Source: Massilia sp. PDC64 (GTDB lineage Bacteria > Pseudomonadota > Gammaproteobacteria > Burkholderiales > Burkholderiaceae_D). From it: a stretch of 64,000 bases of DNA. Made by a program: the position numbers and the translations under genes. The notes under the pieces were generated by a model. That model was not told where the DNA came from. It did no database searches and saw nothing but the letters and a program-made list of their open reading frames with translations. The stretch covers positions 283,561 through 347,560 of the forward strand of contig NZ_FMZS01000010.1 of NCBI RefSeq assembly GCF_900101265.1, given 5' to 3'. How positions within the stretch are numbered: position 1 is the stretch's first letter; the number at the start of each line of letters is the position of its first letter. This document shows positions 50,510-59,199 of the stretch, one piece after another.

Positions 50510-51607
50510 TCAGGCGGCCAGCGGCTCGTAGTCGAGGTAACCGTGGACGCCGCCGCCGTAGAACGTGAACGGGTCCGGCGTGTTGTACGGGCCGCCGCGG
50601 CGGATGCGGTCGACGAGGTCGGGGTTGGCGATGAAGCTGCGGCCGAACGACGCCAGGTCGGCCATGCCGGACGCGATCAGCGCGTCGGCCGCGGCGGGAT
50701 CGAGGCCGCCGTTGGCGATGATGGCGCCGTCGAAGTTCGGGCGCAGCACGGCGAGGATCCGGTCCATGTCCGGCGCGCCGGCCCACGCGTTTGAATCGGC
50801 CGCGTGGAGGTAGGCGACGCCGGCGTCGGCCAGCATCCGGGCGACGTACGCATAGGTGGCTTCGGTGTCCGGATCGACGGCGTTGTTGTAGGCGGCGAAC
50901 GGCGACAGGCGCACGCCGATGCGGTGGGCCGGCACTTCGTCCAGCACGGCGCGCAGGACCAGTTCGAGGAAGCGCGCGCGGTTGGCGAGCGAACCGCCGA
51001 ACGCGTCGTCGCGGCGGTTCGTGTGCGGCGACAGGAACTGGTGCGGCAGATAGCCGTTGGCGGCGTGCAGCTCGATGCCGTCGATTCCCGCCCGCATGGC
51101 ATTGCGGGCGGCGGCGCGGAATTCCTCGACGGCCGCGTGGATGTCCTGCACGGTCATGGCGCGGGCCGGCGACGCGGCGATGCGCGTATAGAAGCCGTTT
51201 TCCAGGGCGGCATACGGCTGCAGCAGGTGCAGGTCGTCGTTGACGGCGGACGGTGCAAGCGGCGCGCGGCCATCCAGCAGCGCATAGGAACTCACCCGGC
51301 CGCTGTGCCACAGTTGCGCGAACAAACGGCCGCCGGCCGCGTGCACGGCGTCCATCACGCGGCGCCAGCCGGCCACCTGCGCGTCGTCGTGCAGGCCCGG
51401 GGCCAGTTCGAATGCGGCGGAGTGGCGGGACACGTTGGTCGCTTCGCCGACGATCAGGCCGGCCGCGGCGCGCTGCGCATAATAGGCGGCGTTGGCGGCG
51501 GTCGGGACGCCGTCGGCGCCCGAGCGGGCGCGCGTGATGGGGGCCATCGCGATGCGGTTCGGCAGCGTGAGGTCGCCGAGGCGGGTGGGTGAGAGAAGAC
51601 TGGTCAT
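50510..51607 (-). CDS. Old yellow enzyme family alkene reductase
   Basis: 365 residues, FMN TIM-barrel. SPTRLGDLTLPNRIAMAPIT opens the family; the substrate His/Asn pair is in GIELHAANGYLPHQFLSPHT and the FMN-binding end in FGRSFIANPDLVDRIRRGGP. NAD(P)H-dependent reducer of activated C=C bonds, nitro-compounds or electrophiles; similar to NemA. First gene of the minus-strand operon, divergent from the PcaK-like gene. Confidence 0.92.
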   Translation of the reverse strand: MTSLLSPTRLGDLTLPNRIAMAPITRARSGADGVPTAANAAYYAQRAAAGLIVGEATNVSRHSAAFELAPGLHDDAQVAGWRRVMDAVHAAGGRLFAQLWHSGRVSSYALLDGRAPLAPSAVNDDLHLLQPYAALENGFYTRIAASPARAMTVQDIHAAVEEFRAAARNAMRAGIDGIELHAANGYLPHQFLSPHTNRRDDAFGGSLANRARFLELVLRAVLDEVPAHRIGVRLSPFAAYNNAVDPDTEATYAYVARMLADAGVAYLHAADSNAWAGAPDMDRILAVLRPNFDGAIIANGGLDPAAADALIASGMADLASFGRSFIANPDLVDRIRRGGPYNTPDPFTFYGGGVHGYLDYEPLAA

Positions 51608-51644
51608 GTCGGGCTCCGTTGAAAAGATGGCCTCACTGTAGCGG

Positions 51645-51677
51645 CGGCTGCCGCCGGCGATAATCCGGCGGCAGCCG
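51645..51677. repeat. Perfect 13-bp inverted repeat in a divergent promoter region
   Basis: CGGCTGCCGCCGG and CCGGCGGCAGCCG flank the loop CGATAAT, giving a very stable hairpin 38 bp upstream of the OYE start. It is between two divergent genes, so it is not a simple terminator. It may be a regulator site or lie in the 5' leader of the OYE transcript. Confidence 0.6.
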
Positions 51678-51705
51678 GCAACACCTTTGCATGCCCTGCA
51701 ATGAC

Positions 51706-51739
51706 GTTCGATAATCGAACACGTGGTTGACTATCGAAC
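51706..51739. promoter_or_regulatory. PcaR/IclR-like operator
   Basis: GTTCGATAATCGAAC (51706-51720) is a perfect 15-bp palindrome, and a second related site GTTGACTATCGAAC follows at 51726-51739. The first differs from the PcaR site of Pseudomonas putida, as I recall it (GTTCGATAATCGCAC), by one base. The pair covers the -35 region of the aromatic-acid carrier gene. Confidence 0.65.
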
Positions 51740-51755
51740 GTGCGAGCGCTAAGCT
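51727..51755 (+). promoter_or_regulatory. Sigma-70 promoter for the PcaK-like gene
   Basis: -35 TTGACT (51727-51732), 17-bp spacer, -10 TAAGCT (51750-51755), 44 bp ahead of ATG 51799. The -35 is inside the second operator half, the layout expected for IclR-type control. Confidence 0.5.
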
Positions 51756-51798
51756 GGACCGGAACGGCGATCAACAGCCGGCACAACTGGAGACCGTC

Positions 51799-53160
51799 AT
51801 GACAAATCGGGACCTCGACGTCCAGGCGTTCATCAACCGCCACCCCTTTTCGCCGTACCAGTGGCTCGTGTTCGCCACGTGCTTCTTCATCGTCCTGCTG
51901 GACGGGTTCGACACGGCCGCCATCGGCTTCATCGCGCCATCGCTGCTGAAGGAGTGGGGCATCGGCAAGCCGGCGCTCGCGCCCGTGCTGTCCGCGGCGC
52001 TGTTCGGGCTCGCGGCCGGCGCGCTCGTCGCCGGGCCGCTGGCCGACCGGCTGGGGCGGCGCATCGTGCTGCTCGGGTCCGTCCTCGTGTTCGGCGCGGC
52101 CTGCGGCGGATCCGCGTTCGCGACGGGCCTCGACAGCCTGACAATGCTGCGCTTCGTCACGGGCATCGGCCTGGGCGCGGCGATGCCAAATGCCGTCACC
52201 CTGATCAGCGAATTCTGTCCGGACGGGCGCCGCGCCGTCATCACGAACGCGATGTTCTGCGGCTTCCCGCTGGGCGCCGCATGCGGCGGCTTCCTCGCCG
52301 CGTGGATGATCCCGCACTGGGGCTGGCGCAGCGTGCTGGCGCTGGGCGGCATCGCGCCGGTGGTGCTGCTGGCCGTGATGGCGTTCACCCTGCCGGAGTC
52401 CGTGCGCCACATGGTCGCGCGCGGTGCGCCGGCGGAGCGCATCCGCGCCGTGCTGCGCCGGATCCATGCGTCGGCGGCCGACGCCACGCGCTACGTGATG
52501 GCCGAGCAGGGCGTCCCCACGGCCGGCGGCGGCGCCAAAGTGCTGTTCGCGCGGTCGTACGCCGTCGGCACCGTCATGCTGTGGCTCGCGTACTTCATGG
52601 GCCTCGTCATCTTCTATGCGCTGATCAACTGGATGCCGATCCTGTTCAAGGAAGCGGGCCTGCCCACGCAGACGGCCACGCTGATCGCCGCGCTGTTTCC
52701 GCTGGGCGGCGTGGGCGCGATCCTGTTCGGCTGGCTGATGGACCGCTACGACGCCAACCGCGTCATCGCCATCGGCTTCGGACTCACGGCGCTGGCCGTC
52801 TTCCTGATCGGCCAGGTGGCGGGCAATGTCGGCCTGTTGACCGTAACCGTGTTCGGCGCGGGCGCGCTGATGAACACGGCGCAGTCGTCGCTGCCCGCGC
52901 TGGCGGCCGCGTACTATCCGACGCAGGGCCGCGCCACGGGCGTCGCGTGGATGCTGGGCATCGGGCGCTTCGGCGGCATCGCCGGTTCGTTCCTCGTGGC
53001 GGAGCTGGCGCGGCGCCAGCTGCCGTTCGGCCAGGTATTCATGGTCGTGGCCGCGGCGGCGCTCGTGTCGATGGCCGCGCTGCTCGTGAAGCTGGCGTCC
53101 GACCGCAACAAGCCGGCTGCCGGCGGCCCGGCGCTGCGTGCGCAGGTGGACCTGCACTGA
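51799..53160 (+). CDS. MFS aromatic acid:H+ symporter (AAHS family, PcaK-like)
   Basis: 453 residues from ATG 51799, six bases after GGAGA; a frame opening at 51727 lies within the promoter. LVFATCFFIVLLDGFDTAAIGFIAPSL is the AAHS signature with the GFD motif, and GPLADRLGRRIVLLGS is the MFS loop. The family imports 4-hydroxybenzoate, protocatechuate or similar. The PcaR-like operator upstream supports a protocatechuate or hydroxybenzoate substrate. No ring-cleavage genes are in the window. Confidence 0.9.
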   Translation: MTNRDLDVQAFINRHPFSPYQWLVFATCFFIVLLDGFDTAAIGFIAPSLLKEWGIGKPALAPVLSAALFGLAAGALVAGPLADRLGRRIVLLGSVLVFGAACGGSAFATGLDSLTMLRFVTGIGLGAAMPNAVTLISEFCPDGRRAVITNAMFCGFPLGAACGGFLAAWMIPHWGWRSVLALGGIAPVVLLAVMAFTLPESVRHMVARGAPAERIRAVLRRIHASAADATRYVMAEQGVPTAGGGAKVLFARSYAVGTVMLWLAYFMGLVIFYALINWMPILFKEAGLPTQTATLIAALFPLGGVGAILFGWLMDRYDANRVIAIGFGLTALAVFLIGQVAGNVGLLTVTVFGAGALMNTAQSSLPALAAAYYPTQGRATGVAWMLGIGRFGGIAGSFLVAELARRQLPFGQVFMVVAAAALVSMAALLVKLASDRNKPAAGGPALRAQVDLH

Positions 53161-53200
53161 GTCTGCATCGACTTCCGGTCTTGCCTGTTCGGAACCATTC

Positions 53201-53214
53201 AGGTAACGTTCGGG
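53201..53214. promoter_or_regulatory. LacI-type operator over the start of the LacI gene at 53216
   Basis: AGGTAACGTTCGGG contains GGTAACGTT, the core shared with the sites at 54322 and 60407, and ends one base before the ATG. Binding there would block expression of the regulator itself (autorepression). Confidence 0.5.
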
Positions 53215-53215
53215 G

Positions 53216-54232
53216 ATGCAGAAAACGAGTACGTTGACGGAAGTGGCGGAAGAGGCGGGCGTATCGCTGATCACGGCGTCGCGCGCCCTGCGCGGCGTGG
53301 GGCGGGTCGCGAAGGAGACGCGGGAACGCGTGCTCGCGGCGGCCGCGAAGCTGGACTATACCCCGGACATGATCGCCCAGAAGATGCGAGGCGGGAATTC
53401 GGGCCTCGTCGGCGTGTTCGTCAACGGCTTCCGCTCGCTCGTGATGCACGAGCTGCTCAGCGCCATCAACGACGAGGCGCGCCGGCTCGGCTTCGACCTC
53501 ATCGTGTTCAACGCCGACCACTTCGACGATGCGCGCCGCGCCGGCACGGCCGAGATGCTGCGCAAGCTGTGCGACGGCCTGCTCCTGCTGCTGCCGGACG
53601 CGAACGACGGCCTGCTCGACAAGCTGGAACGCGCGCACGCCCCGTGCGTGCTGGTGAGCTTCGCGGCACGGCCCATCGACCTCCCCGTCGTCCTCGGTTC
53701 CAACCGCCTCGCGGCGAAAAGCGCCGTCGATCACCTGCTCGGTCTCGGCCACCGCCGCATCGCCTTCATCGCCGGCACGTCGTTCACGGGCCAGAGCGAG
53801 GAGCGCCAGCGCGGCTACGAGGATGCGCTGCGCGCGGCCGGCATCGCGATCGAACCGGCGTACCTGCGCCAGGGCGACTTCAACGATGCCAGCGGTTTCG
53901 CGGAGACGCAGGCGCTGCTCAAGCTGCCGGAACCGCCCACCGCGATCTTCGCCGCCAACGACGCGATGGCGTTCGGCGCCATGGACGCGATCTCCGACGC
54001 CGGCCTCAAGGTGCCGGACGATGTCTCCGTCGTCGGCTTCGACGACGTGATCCGCGCGGCCGTCGTCTTCCCCAAGCTGACGACCGTGCGCCAGCCGCTG
54101 AACGAGATCGCCGCGCGCGCCGTGGCGGAACTGGTCGGCGCCATCCGCAACGGCCGGGCCGAGGGCTTCCGCATCGAGCTGCCGGCCCGTCTCGTCATCC
54201 GCGATTCCACGGGGCCCGCGCCGAAGGGCTGA
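53216..54232 (+). CDS. LacI/GalR-family regulator of the polysaccharide locus (A)
   Basis: 338 residues. Helix-turn-helix at about 6-50 (TLTEVAEEAGVSLITASRAL), with recognition residues almost the same as in the regulator at 59138 (both ITASRA-RG and TRERxxAAAAxLxYTPDxxAxxMRG). The effector domain spans 60-330, ending VIRDSTGPAPKG. GluR/GntR-like LacI subgroup. It is followed by the heparinase-like gene with two operators in between, so it probably represses the lyase operon until a uronate or oligosaccharide appears. Confidence 0.92.
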   Translation: MQKTSTLTEVAEEAGVSLITASRALRGVGRVAKETRERVLAAAAKLDYTPDMIAQKMRGGNSGLVGVFVNGFRSLVMHELLSAINDEARRLGFDLIVFNADHFDDARRAGTAEMLRKLCDGLLLLLPDANDGLLDKLERAHAPCVLVSFAARPIDLPVVLGSNRLAAKSAVDHLLGLGHRRIAFIAGTSFTGQSEERQRGYEDALRAAGIAIEPAYLRQGDFNDASGFAETQALLKLPEPPTAIFAANDAMAFGAMDAISDAGLKVPDDVSVVGFDDVIRAAVVFPKLTTVRQPLNEIAARAVAELVGAIRNGRAEGFRIELPARLVIRDSTGPAPKG

Positions 54233-54241
54233 CGGCCCCGA

Positions 54242-54255
54242 TGGCATCGTTACCA
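54242..54255. promoter_or_regulatory. LacI-type operator, distal site of lyase operon
   Basis: TGGCATCGTTACCA is a near-palindrome with half-site TGGTAAC on the minus strand. It lies 80 bp centre-to-centre from the proximal site at 54322. Confidence 0.45.
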
Positions 54256-54301
54256 CGCAATCGCGCTCTCTGAAACGACCAACGGGTTGAGCGAAACCCT
54301 A

Positions 54302-54335
54302 TTGTCTTTTGCAAACGTGAGTGGTAACGTTGTCA
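54302..54335 (+). promoter_or_regulatory. Promoter and LacI-type operator of the lyase operon
   Basis: -35 TTGTCT (54302-54307), 17-bp spacer and -10 TAACGT (54325-54330). The -10 is inside TGGTAACGTTGTCA (54322-54335), a near-palindrome with central CG, so a bound LacI protein would occlude RNA polymerase. Start codon is at 54356. Confidence 0.55.
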
Positions 54336-54355
54336 CAACTCATCAGGGAGACGAT

Positions 54356-56344
54356 ATGAATCGAAGGAATGCGCTGACCCGCGGGCTGGGTGCGCTGGCG
54401 CTGCTGGGCGCGCCCGGCTTGCGCGCGGCGCCCGGACCGGCGGGGGAGCAGGGCAGTGCGGCGCAGGCAGCGCCCCGCGTGCCCAAGCGCTACCTGCGTT
54501 CCGTCGTCGACGAGGCCTTGCTGCGCCGCCGCCTGCTGCCGCCCGGCGCGTGGCACCCCTATCCGCGGGCGGGCGACCGCGCCGCGTGGGCGCAGGTGCC
54601 GGCCGACGTGGCAGCGGCGCTCGTCGCCCGCGCCGACGCGTGGCTGGGCACGGAATGGCCGCAACTGCCGGCCAGCCTGTTCCTGGAGTTCGCGGAAAAC
54701 GGCAACCGCACGCATTACGAACAACGCTATTTCGAGCGTCGCAGCCGCCTCGCGGGCCTCGTGCTGGCCGAATGCGTGCAGGGGCAGGGACGCTACCTGC
54801 ACGCGATCGCGGACGGCGTCTGGCACGTGTGCGAGGAAACCTTCTGGGGCCTGCCCGCGCACAGCGGCATGCAAAAGCGCGGCGTCGGCCTGCCCGACGC
54901 GGACGACCCCGTGATCGACCTGTTCGCGGCGGAGACGGGCGTGACGCTCGCGTATGTCCACGAACTCGTGGGCGAGCAGCTACGCAGCGTGTCGCCGCTG
55001 CTCCCCGTGCGCATCGCAGCGGAGGTGAAGCGGCGCATCCTCGACCCGGGCCTCGCGCGCGACGACTTCAAGTGGATGGGCCTGAAGGACAAGAAGGAAC
55101 CGCTGAACAACTGGACGTCGTGGATCGCGTCGAGCTGGCTGGAAGCGAACCTGCTGCTCGAGGCCGATCCGGCGCGCCGCATCGCGGCCACCCTGAAGAT
55201 CTGCCGCTGCCTGGACGGCTTCCTGGAAGATTACTCGGACGATGGCGCGTGCGAGGAAGGCCCCGGTTACTGGACGATGTCCGCCGGCCCCTACCTCGAC
55301 AGCCTGGTGGCGCTGGATTCGGCGACCGGCGGCGCGGTGAGCCTGACCGCGGACCCGTTCGTGCGCCGCATGGGCCATTACGTGCTGGACGTGCACGTGG
55401 CGGGCGACTGGTACGTGAACTACGGCGACGCGCACGCGAAGGTGCATCACTCGCCGCCGCTGCTGCACCGCTTCGGCCGCGCCACCGGCGACGCCGACCT
55501 GGCCGCGTTCGGCGCGTTCCGCGCACCCGCGCGCGGCATCACGCTCTCGGACCAGGGCCGGCTCGCGCGCGACGTGGCCGACGTGCTGGAGGTCGCGCGC
55601 ATGCGGGCGACCGCGGGCCGCGACGCCTTGCAGCGCGCGTCCTGGTATCCCGCCCTCGGCCTGATGACGGCACGGGCGCAGGGAGGATCGGACCGCGGCT
55701 TCTTCCTCGCCGTGCAGGCCGCGTCGAACGCGCGCAGCCACGGCCATCGCGATTCCGGCAGCTTCATCGTGTTCCACGACGGCCAACCCGTGTTCGTGGA
55801 CCCCGGCGTCGAAGCCTATACGGCGAAGACGTTCGGCAAGGACCGGTACACCATCTGGACCATGCAGTCGGGCTGGCACAACCTGCCGCTCGTGGGCGGC
55901 CGGATGCAGGTGGGGCGGGATGGGCGCGACCGGGCGAGCCGGGTGCGCGTCGACGACATGGGCATGACGATGGACCTCGCGACCGCATACGGCGCCGGGG
56001 CGGGCATCACGAGGTGGGAGCGGCGTATCGCGCTCGACCGCGCCGCCGGCACGGTGAACCTGCGCGAGACGTTCGCGCTGGCCCGTCCCGCGCCCGTGGC
56101 CCTCGTCTTCGTCACGCCGCGCCGGCCCGATGCGGCGCAGGCGGGTGTCGTGGCGCTGCCCGTGGCGGGCGGCCGGACCGTGCACCTGAAATTCGATCCC
56201 CGCGCGCTGCGTGCCGACGTCGAACGGCTGCCGCTGGAAGACGCGGGACTGAAGCATGAATGGGGCGACGCGCTGTATCGCATCCGGCTGGCCTCCGCGC
56301 AGCCGCTCGGTGCGGGCGATTTCACCATCTCGATAGCGACATGA
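54356..56344 (+). CDS. Heparinase II/III-family polysaccharide lyase, exported
   Basis: 662 residues from ATG 54356, six bases after CAGGGAG. The N-terminus MNRRNALTRGLGALALLGAP resembles a twin-arginine signal, with cleavage near ...LRAAPG. An alpha-helical toroid (about 60-390) is followed by the heparinase II/III-like beta-sandwich with SHGHRDSGSFIVFHDGQPVF and DPGVEAY, where the catalytic and metal-binding His are found. Such lyases break uronic-acid polymers by beta-elimination, leaving unsaturated uronyl ends (alginate, glycosaminoglycans, rhamnogalacturonan or bacterial polysaccharides). The next gene removes such ends. Confidence 0.87.
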   Translation: MNRRNALTRGLGALALLGAPGLRAAPGPAGEQGSAAQAAPRVPKRYLRSVVDEALLRRRLLPPGAWHPYPRAGDRAAWAQVPADVAAALVARADAWLGTEWPQLPASLFLEFAENGNRTHYEQRYFERRSRLAGLVLAECVQGQGRYLHAIADGVWHVCEETFWGLPAHSGMQKRGVGLPDADDPVIDLFAAETGVTLAYVHELVGEQLRSVSPLLPVRIAAEVKRRILDPGLARDDFKWMGLKDKKEPLNNWTSWIASSWLEANLLLEADPARRIAATLKICRCLDGFLEDYSDDGACEEGPGYWTMSAGPYLDSLVALDSATGGAVSLTADPFVRRMGHYVLDVHVAGDWYVNYGDAHAKVHHSPPLLHRFGRATGDADLAAFGAFRAPARGITLSDQGRLARDVADVLEVARMRATAGRDALQRASWYPALGLMTARAQGGSDRGFFLAVQAASNARSHGHRDSGSFIVFHDGQPVFVDPGVEAYTAKTFGKDRYTIWTMQSGWHNLPLVGGRMQVGRDGRDRASRVRVDDMGMTMDLATAYGAGAGITRWERRIALDRAAGTVNLRETFALARPAPVALVFVTPRRPDAAQAGVVALPVAGGRTVHLKFDPRALRADVERLPLEDAGLKHEWGDALYRIRLASAQPLGAGDFTISIAT

Positions 56345-56360
56345 CATCTGAAGGAGTCAC

Positions 56361-57542
56361 ATGAAGAAGCGAACGATGGCGGCGGTCCTGGCGGGCGGCA
56401 TGCTCCTGCTGGCCGGCTGCGCGGACATGGCGGGCAATCGCGCGGCCGTCCCGGCACAGGCAGCGCAGCAGGGGCAAGCGGCGGCGATCCCGACGCGGGC
56501 CGAAGCCCTGGCCGTCATCGACAAGGTGAACGGCTACTGGCAGCGCACGACGCCGGCGACGGAATGGTCGTTCTGGAACGTGGCCGTGTACCACACGGGG
56601 AACCTGGCCGCCTACGAGGTCACGCGCAACGAGGCGTATCGCCAGTATTCGGAGCGGTGGGCCGAGTACAACGGCTGGAAGGGCGCGAAGTCCGACAACA
56701 AGGCCGAGTGGAAGCTCACGTACGGCGAGACGGACGACCACGTGCTGTTCGGCGACTGGCAGGTCTGCTTCCAGAGCTATATCGACCTGTACCGCCTCGG
56801 CCCGCAGGACCCGCGCCGCGTCGCCCGCGCGCGCGAAGTGATGGGCTACGAGATCGGCACGGACCGCGTCGATTACTGGTGGTGGGCGGACGGCCTGTAC
56901 ATGGTCATGCCCGTCATGACGAAGATGTACCACCTGACGGGCGACCGCCGCTACCTCGACAAGATGGTCGCGTACTTCGAATACGCGAACAGCCTGATGT
57001 ACGACCCCGAGACGCATCTGTACTACCGCGACGCGCGCTATGTCTGGCCGAAGCACCAGAGCGTGAACGGCAAGAAGGATTTCTGGGCCCGGGGCGACGG
57101 CTGGGTGTTCGCCGCGCTGGCGAAGGTGCTGGCGGACCTGCCGCGCGACGATCCGTACCGCCCGCTGTTCGAGGACCGCTTCCGCGCGATGGCGCAGACG
57201 CTGCAAGGCATCCAGGCGCCGGAGGGTTACTGGACGCGCAGCCTGCTCGACCCGGCCCACGCGCCGGGCCCGGAAACGAGCGGCACCGCGTTCTTTACCT
57301 ACGGCATGCTGTGGGGTATCAACAACGGTCTGCTGGACCGCGCCACGTACCTGCCCGTCGCGGCGAAAGGGTGGGGCTACCTGACCCGCACGGCGATCCA
57401 GCCGGACGGCAAGGTCGGCTACGTGCAGCCCATCGGCGACCGCGCGATCCCCGGCCAGGTGGTGGACCGCGAGTCGACGGCCCATTTCGGCGTGGGCGCC
57501 GTGCTGCTGGCCGCGTCCGAAATGGCGAAGCTGGCCCCTTGA
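56361..57542 (+). CDS. GH105/GH88-type unsaturated glucuronyl/rhamnogalacturonyl hydrolase, lipoprotein
   Basis: 393 residues with lipoprotein signal MKKRTMAAVLAGGMLLLAGC (Cys20). The (alpha/alpha)6 barrel shows GNLAAYEVTRNEAYRQYSER, WWWADGLYMVMPVMTKMY with candidate catalytic Asp177, FWARGDGWVFAALAKVL and GTAFFTYGMLWGIN, all typical of GH105. It hydrates and releases the 4,5-unsaturated uronic acid produced by a lyase, fitting the preceding gene. It lies 16 bp after that gene, with AAGGAG before the ATG, and a terminator follows. Confidence 0.88.
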   Translation: MKKRTMAAVLAGGMLLLAGCADMAGNRAAVPAQAAQQGQAAAIPTRAEALAVIDKVNGYWQRTTPATEWSFWNVAVYHTGNLAAYEVTRNEAYRQYSERWAEYNGWKGAKSDNKAEWKLTYGETDDHVLFGDWQVCFQSYIDLYRLGPQDPRRVARAREVMGYEIGTDRVDYWWWADGLYMVMPVMTKMYHLTGDRRYLDKMVAYFEYANSLMYDPETHLYYRDARYVWPKHQSVNGKKDFWARGDGWVFAALAKVLADLPRDDPYRPLFEDRFRAMAQTLQGIQAPEGYWTRSLLDPAHAPGPETSGTAFFTYGMLWGINNGLLDRATYLPVAAKGWGYLTRTAIQPDGKVGYVQPIGDRAIPGQVVDRESTAHFGVGAVLLAASEMAKLAP

Positions 57543-57578
57543 ATTCTCTCCTTCGCGGGCCACCGTGCCCGTGTTCGG

Positions 57579-57608
57579 CCTGCCCAGGGATGGCAGGTCT
57601 TTTTTTTT
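57579..57608 (+). terminator. Rho-independent terminator after GH105 gene
   Basis: Stem CCTGCC/GGCAGG (57579-57584 with 57592-57597) and loop CAGGGAT are followed by TCTTTTTTTT. It ends the lyase-GH105 operon. Confidence 0.75.
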
Positions 57609-57609
57609 A

Positions 57610-57795
57610 AATTCGGGGTCAGAGCACATTTCCGCTCAATTGCGCACGCTGCAACAAGCGTGAGGATGGCCATGGCAGCATTGCCAGCTCGACGTAGGCC
57701 AACGACGGCAGGTGGCAACATGTTGCGGTCGGGCTCATGCAACAAAAAGTGGTCTGACCGCGAATTGAGCGCGAAATGTGCTCTGACCCCGAATT
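57610..57795. mobile_element. MITE-like element with 32/33-bp inverted termini
   Basis: The left arm (57610-57641) and right arm (57763-57795) are inverted copies differing by a single inserted base. They share AATTGAGCG and AAATGTGCTCTGACCCCG. The core of about 120 bp encodes no protein. Elements with a GGGGTCAGAGCACATTT motif accompany small Y1-type transposases in related bacteria (from memory), so this may be a non-autonomous relative. It sits between the terminator and the MFS gene. Confidence 0.7.
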
Positions 57796-57858
57796 AATAG
57801 CTTGCACTTTCCTTAAGCTGCGGCGATGCTTTAGCTCTTGTTAGTGGGAAACGCGTCC

Positions 57859-59199
57859 ATGTTGGAAGACAAAAGCACCCACGCCGTCGGTACGTTGCGC
57901 TACACGACGGCGGGCCTCGCCATCGTCCTGTTCTGGCTGCTGTTCGGCGAGTTCGCCATCGCCTTCCGCGACCGCTCGGCCATCCCGGGCGTCATGGAAC
58001 TGCTGCGCCAGCATCACGCCAGCGACACGATGATCGCCGTGCTCGTGTCCGCGCTGCCGGCGCTGCTGGGCGCCGTGCTCGTGCCCATCGTCGGCTTCCG
58101 CTCCGACCGCTTCCGCAGCCGCTGGGGACGGCGCCTGCCGTTCCTGATGGGGATCACGCCCGTCGCCGCAGTCGTCCTCATCGCCCTCGGCAACTGCGCC
58201 ACGTTCGGCCGCGTCACGGACCGGTTGCTCGGAGCGCTGTCGCCCGGCGTGGACACGTGCGTGCTGGCGTGGTTCTGCCTGTTCTGGACCGTGTTCGAAG
58301 GCGTCGCGCTCGTCACGCTCGCGCTGTACGCGGGGCTCGTGAACGACATCGTGCCGCGTCCCGTCCTCGGGCGCTTCTACGCGGGTTTCCGCATCGTGAG
58401 CCTCGTCGCCGGCATCCTGTTCAACCTGTGGTGCTTCCGCCTGACGGAACACCACCTGCGCGAAGTCTTCCTCGGCATCGGCCTGTTCTTCGGCGTCGCC
58501 GTCATGCTCATGTGCCTGCGCTTGAAGGAAGGGGAATACGGGCCGCCGTCCGTGGATGGCCAGGATGCCGTGACGTGGCGCGCGATGGGCCGCGCGTACT
58601 GGCGCGAATGCCTGTCGGACCGCTACTTCCTGCTCGTGTTCCTCGCGCTGACGGCGTCCGAACTGACGTTCATGCCGTTCAATACGTTCTCGCAGCTGTA
58701 CGCGGAATCGATCGGCATGGACAAGGCCACGCTGGGCCGGCTGCTGGCCCTGTCGTACGCGCTGTCGATCGGGCTGTCGTCCGTGATCGGCTGGCTCGTC
58801 GACCGCTACAGCGCCGCCAGCGTCACCGTGTGGGCCATGGGCCTGTACCTGTGCGTGGGGGCCGGCGGCTTCCTCGCCGTGCACGACCGGCAGAGTTTTG
58901 CCGTCGTCTACGTGCTGCATGCCGTGGTGGCGGGCACGTATTACACGGCGTCCGCGTCGCTGCCGATGGTGCTGTTCCCGCGCGCCCGTTTCCTGCAGTT
59001 CGACGGCGCCAAGCGCTTCCTGTTCTCCACGTCCAACATCGTGCTGAGCTTCCTGCTCGGCCCCCTGCTGGACACGACGGGCCATTTCTACGGCCTGACG
59101 CTGCTCGCCGGCGGCCTGCTGGCGGGGACCAGCCTGGTCATGTTCCGGACACTGGCACGCGCCGCACGCGGGCGGGTCGCGGCGACGTCGTCGGCGTGA
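57859..59199 (+). CDS. MFS transporter (GPH-like sugar carrier)
   Basis: 446 residues from ATG 57859; a TTG at 57838 would add seven residues. Twelve predicted helices. AIAFRDRSAIPGVMELLRQH and GFRSDRFRSRWGRRLPFLMG (cation/sugar-symporter-like loop) suggest a GPH or related carrier. Probably imports the unsaturated uronate or oligosaccharide released by the lyase and GH105 (inference). No ribosome site is clear. The last 62 bases overlap the convergent LacI gene. Confidence 0.82.
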   Translation: MLEDKSTHAVGTLRYTTAGLAIVLFWLLFGEFAIAFRDRSAIPGVMELLRQHHASDTMIAVLVSALPALLGAVLVPIVGFRSDRFRSRWGRRLPFLMGITPVAAVVLIALGNCATFGRVTDRLLGALSPGVDTCVLAWFCLFWTVFEGVALVTLALYAGLVNDIVPRPVLGRFYAGFRIVSLVAGILFNLWCFRLTEHHLREVFLGIGLFFGVAVMLMCLRLKEGEYGPPSVDGQDAVTWRAMGRAYWRECLSDRYFLLVFLALTASELTFMPFNTFSQLYAESIGMDKATLGRLLALSYALSIGLSSVIGWLVDRYSAASVTVWAMGLYLCVGAGGFLAVHDRQSFAVVYVLHAVVAGTYYTASASLPMVLFPRARFLQFDGAKRFLFSTSNIVLSFLLGPLLDTTGHFYGLTLLAGGLLAGTSLVMFRTLARAARGRVAATSSA

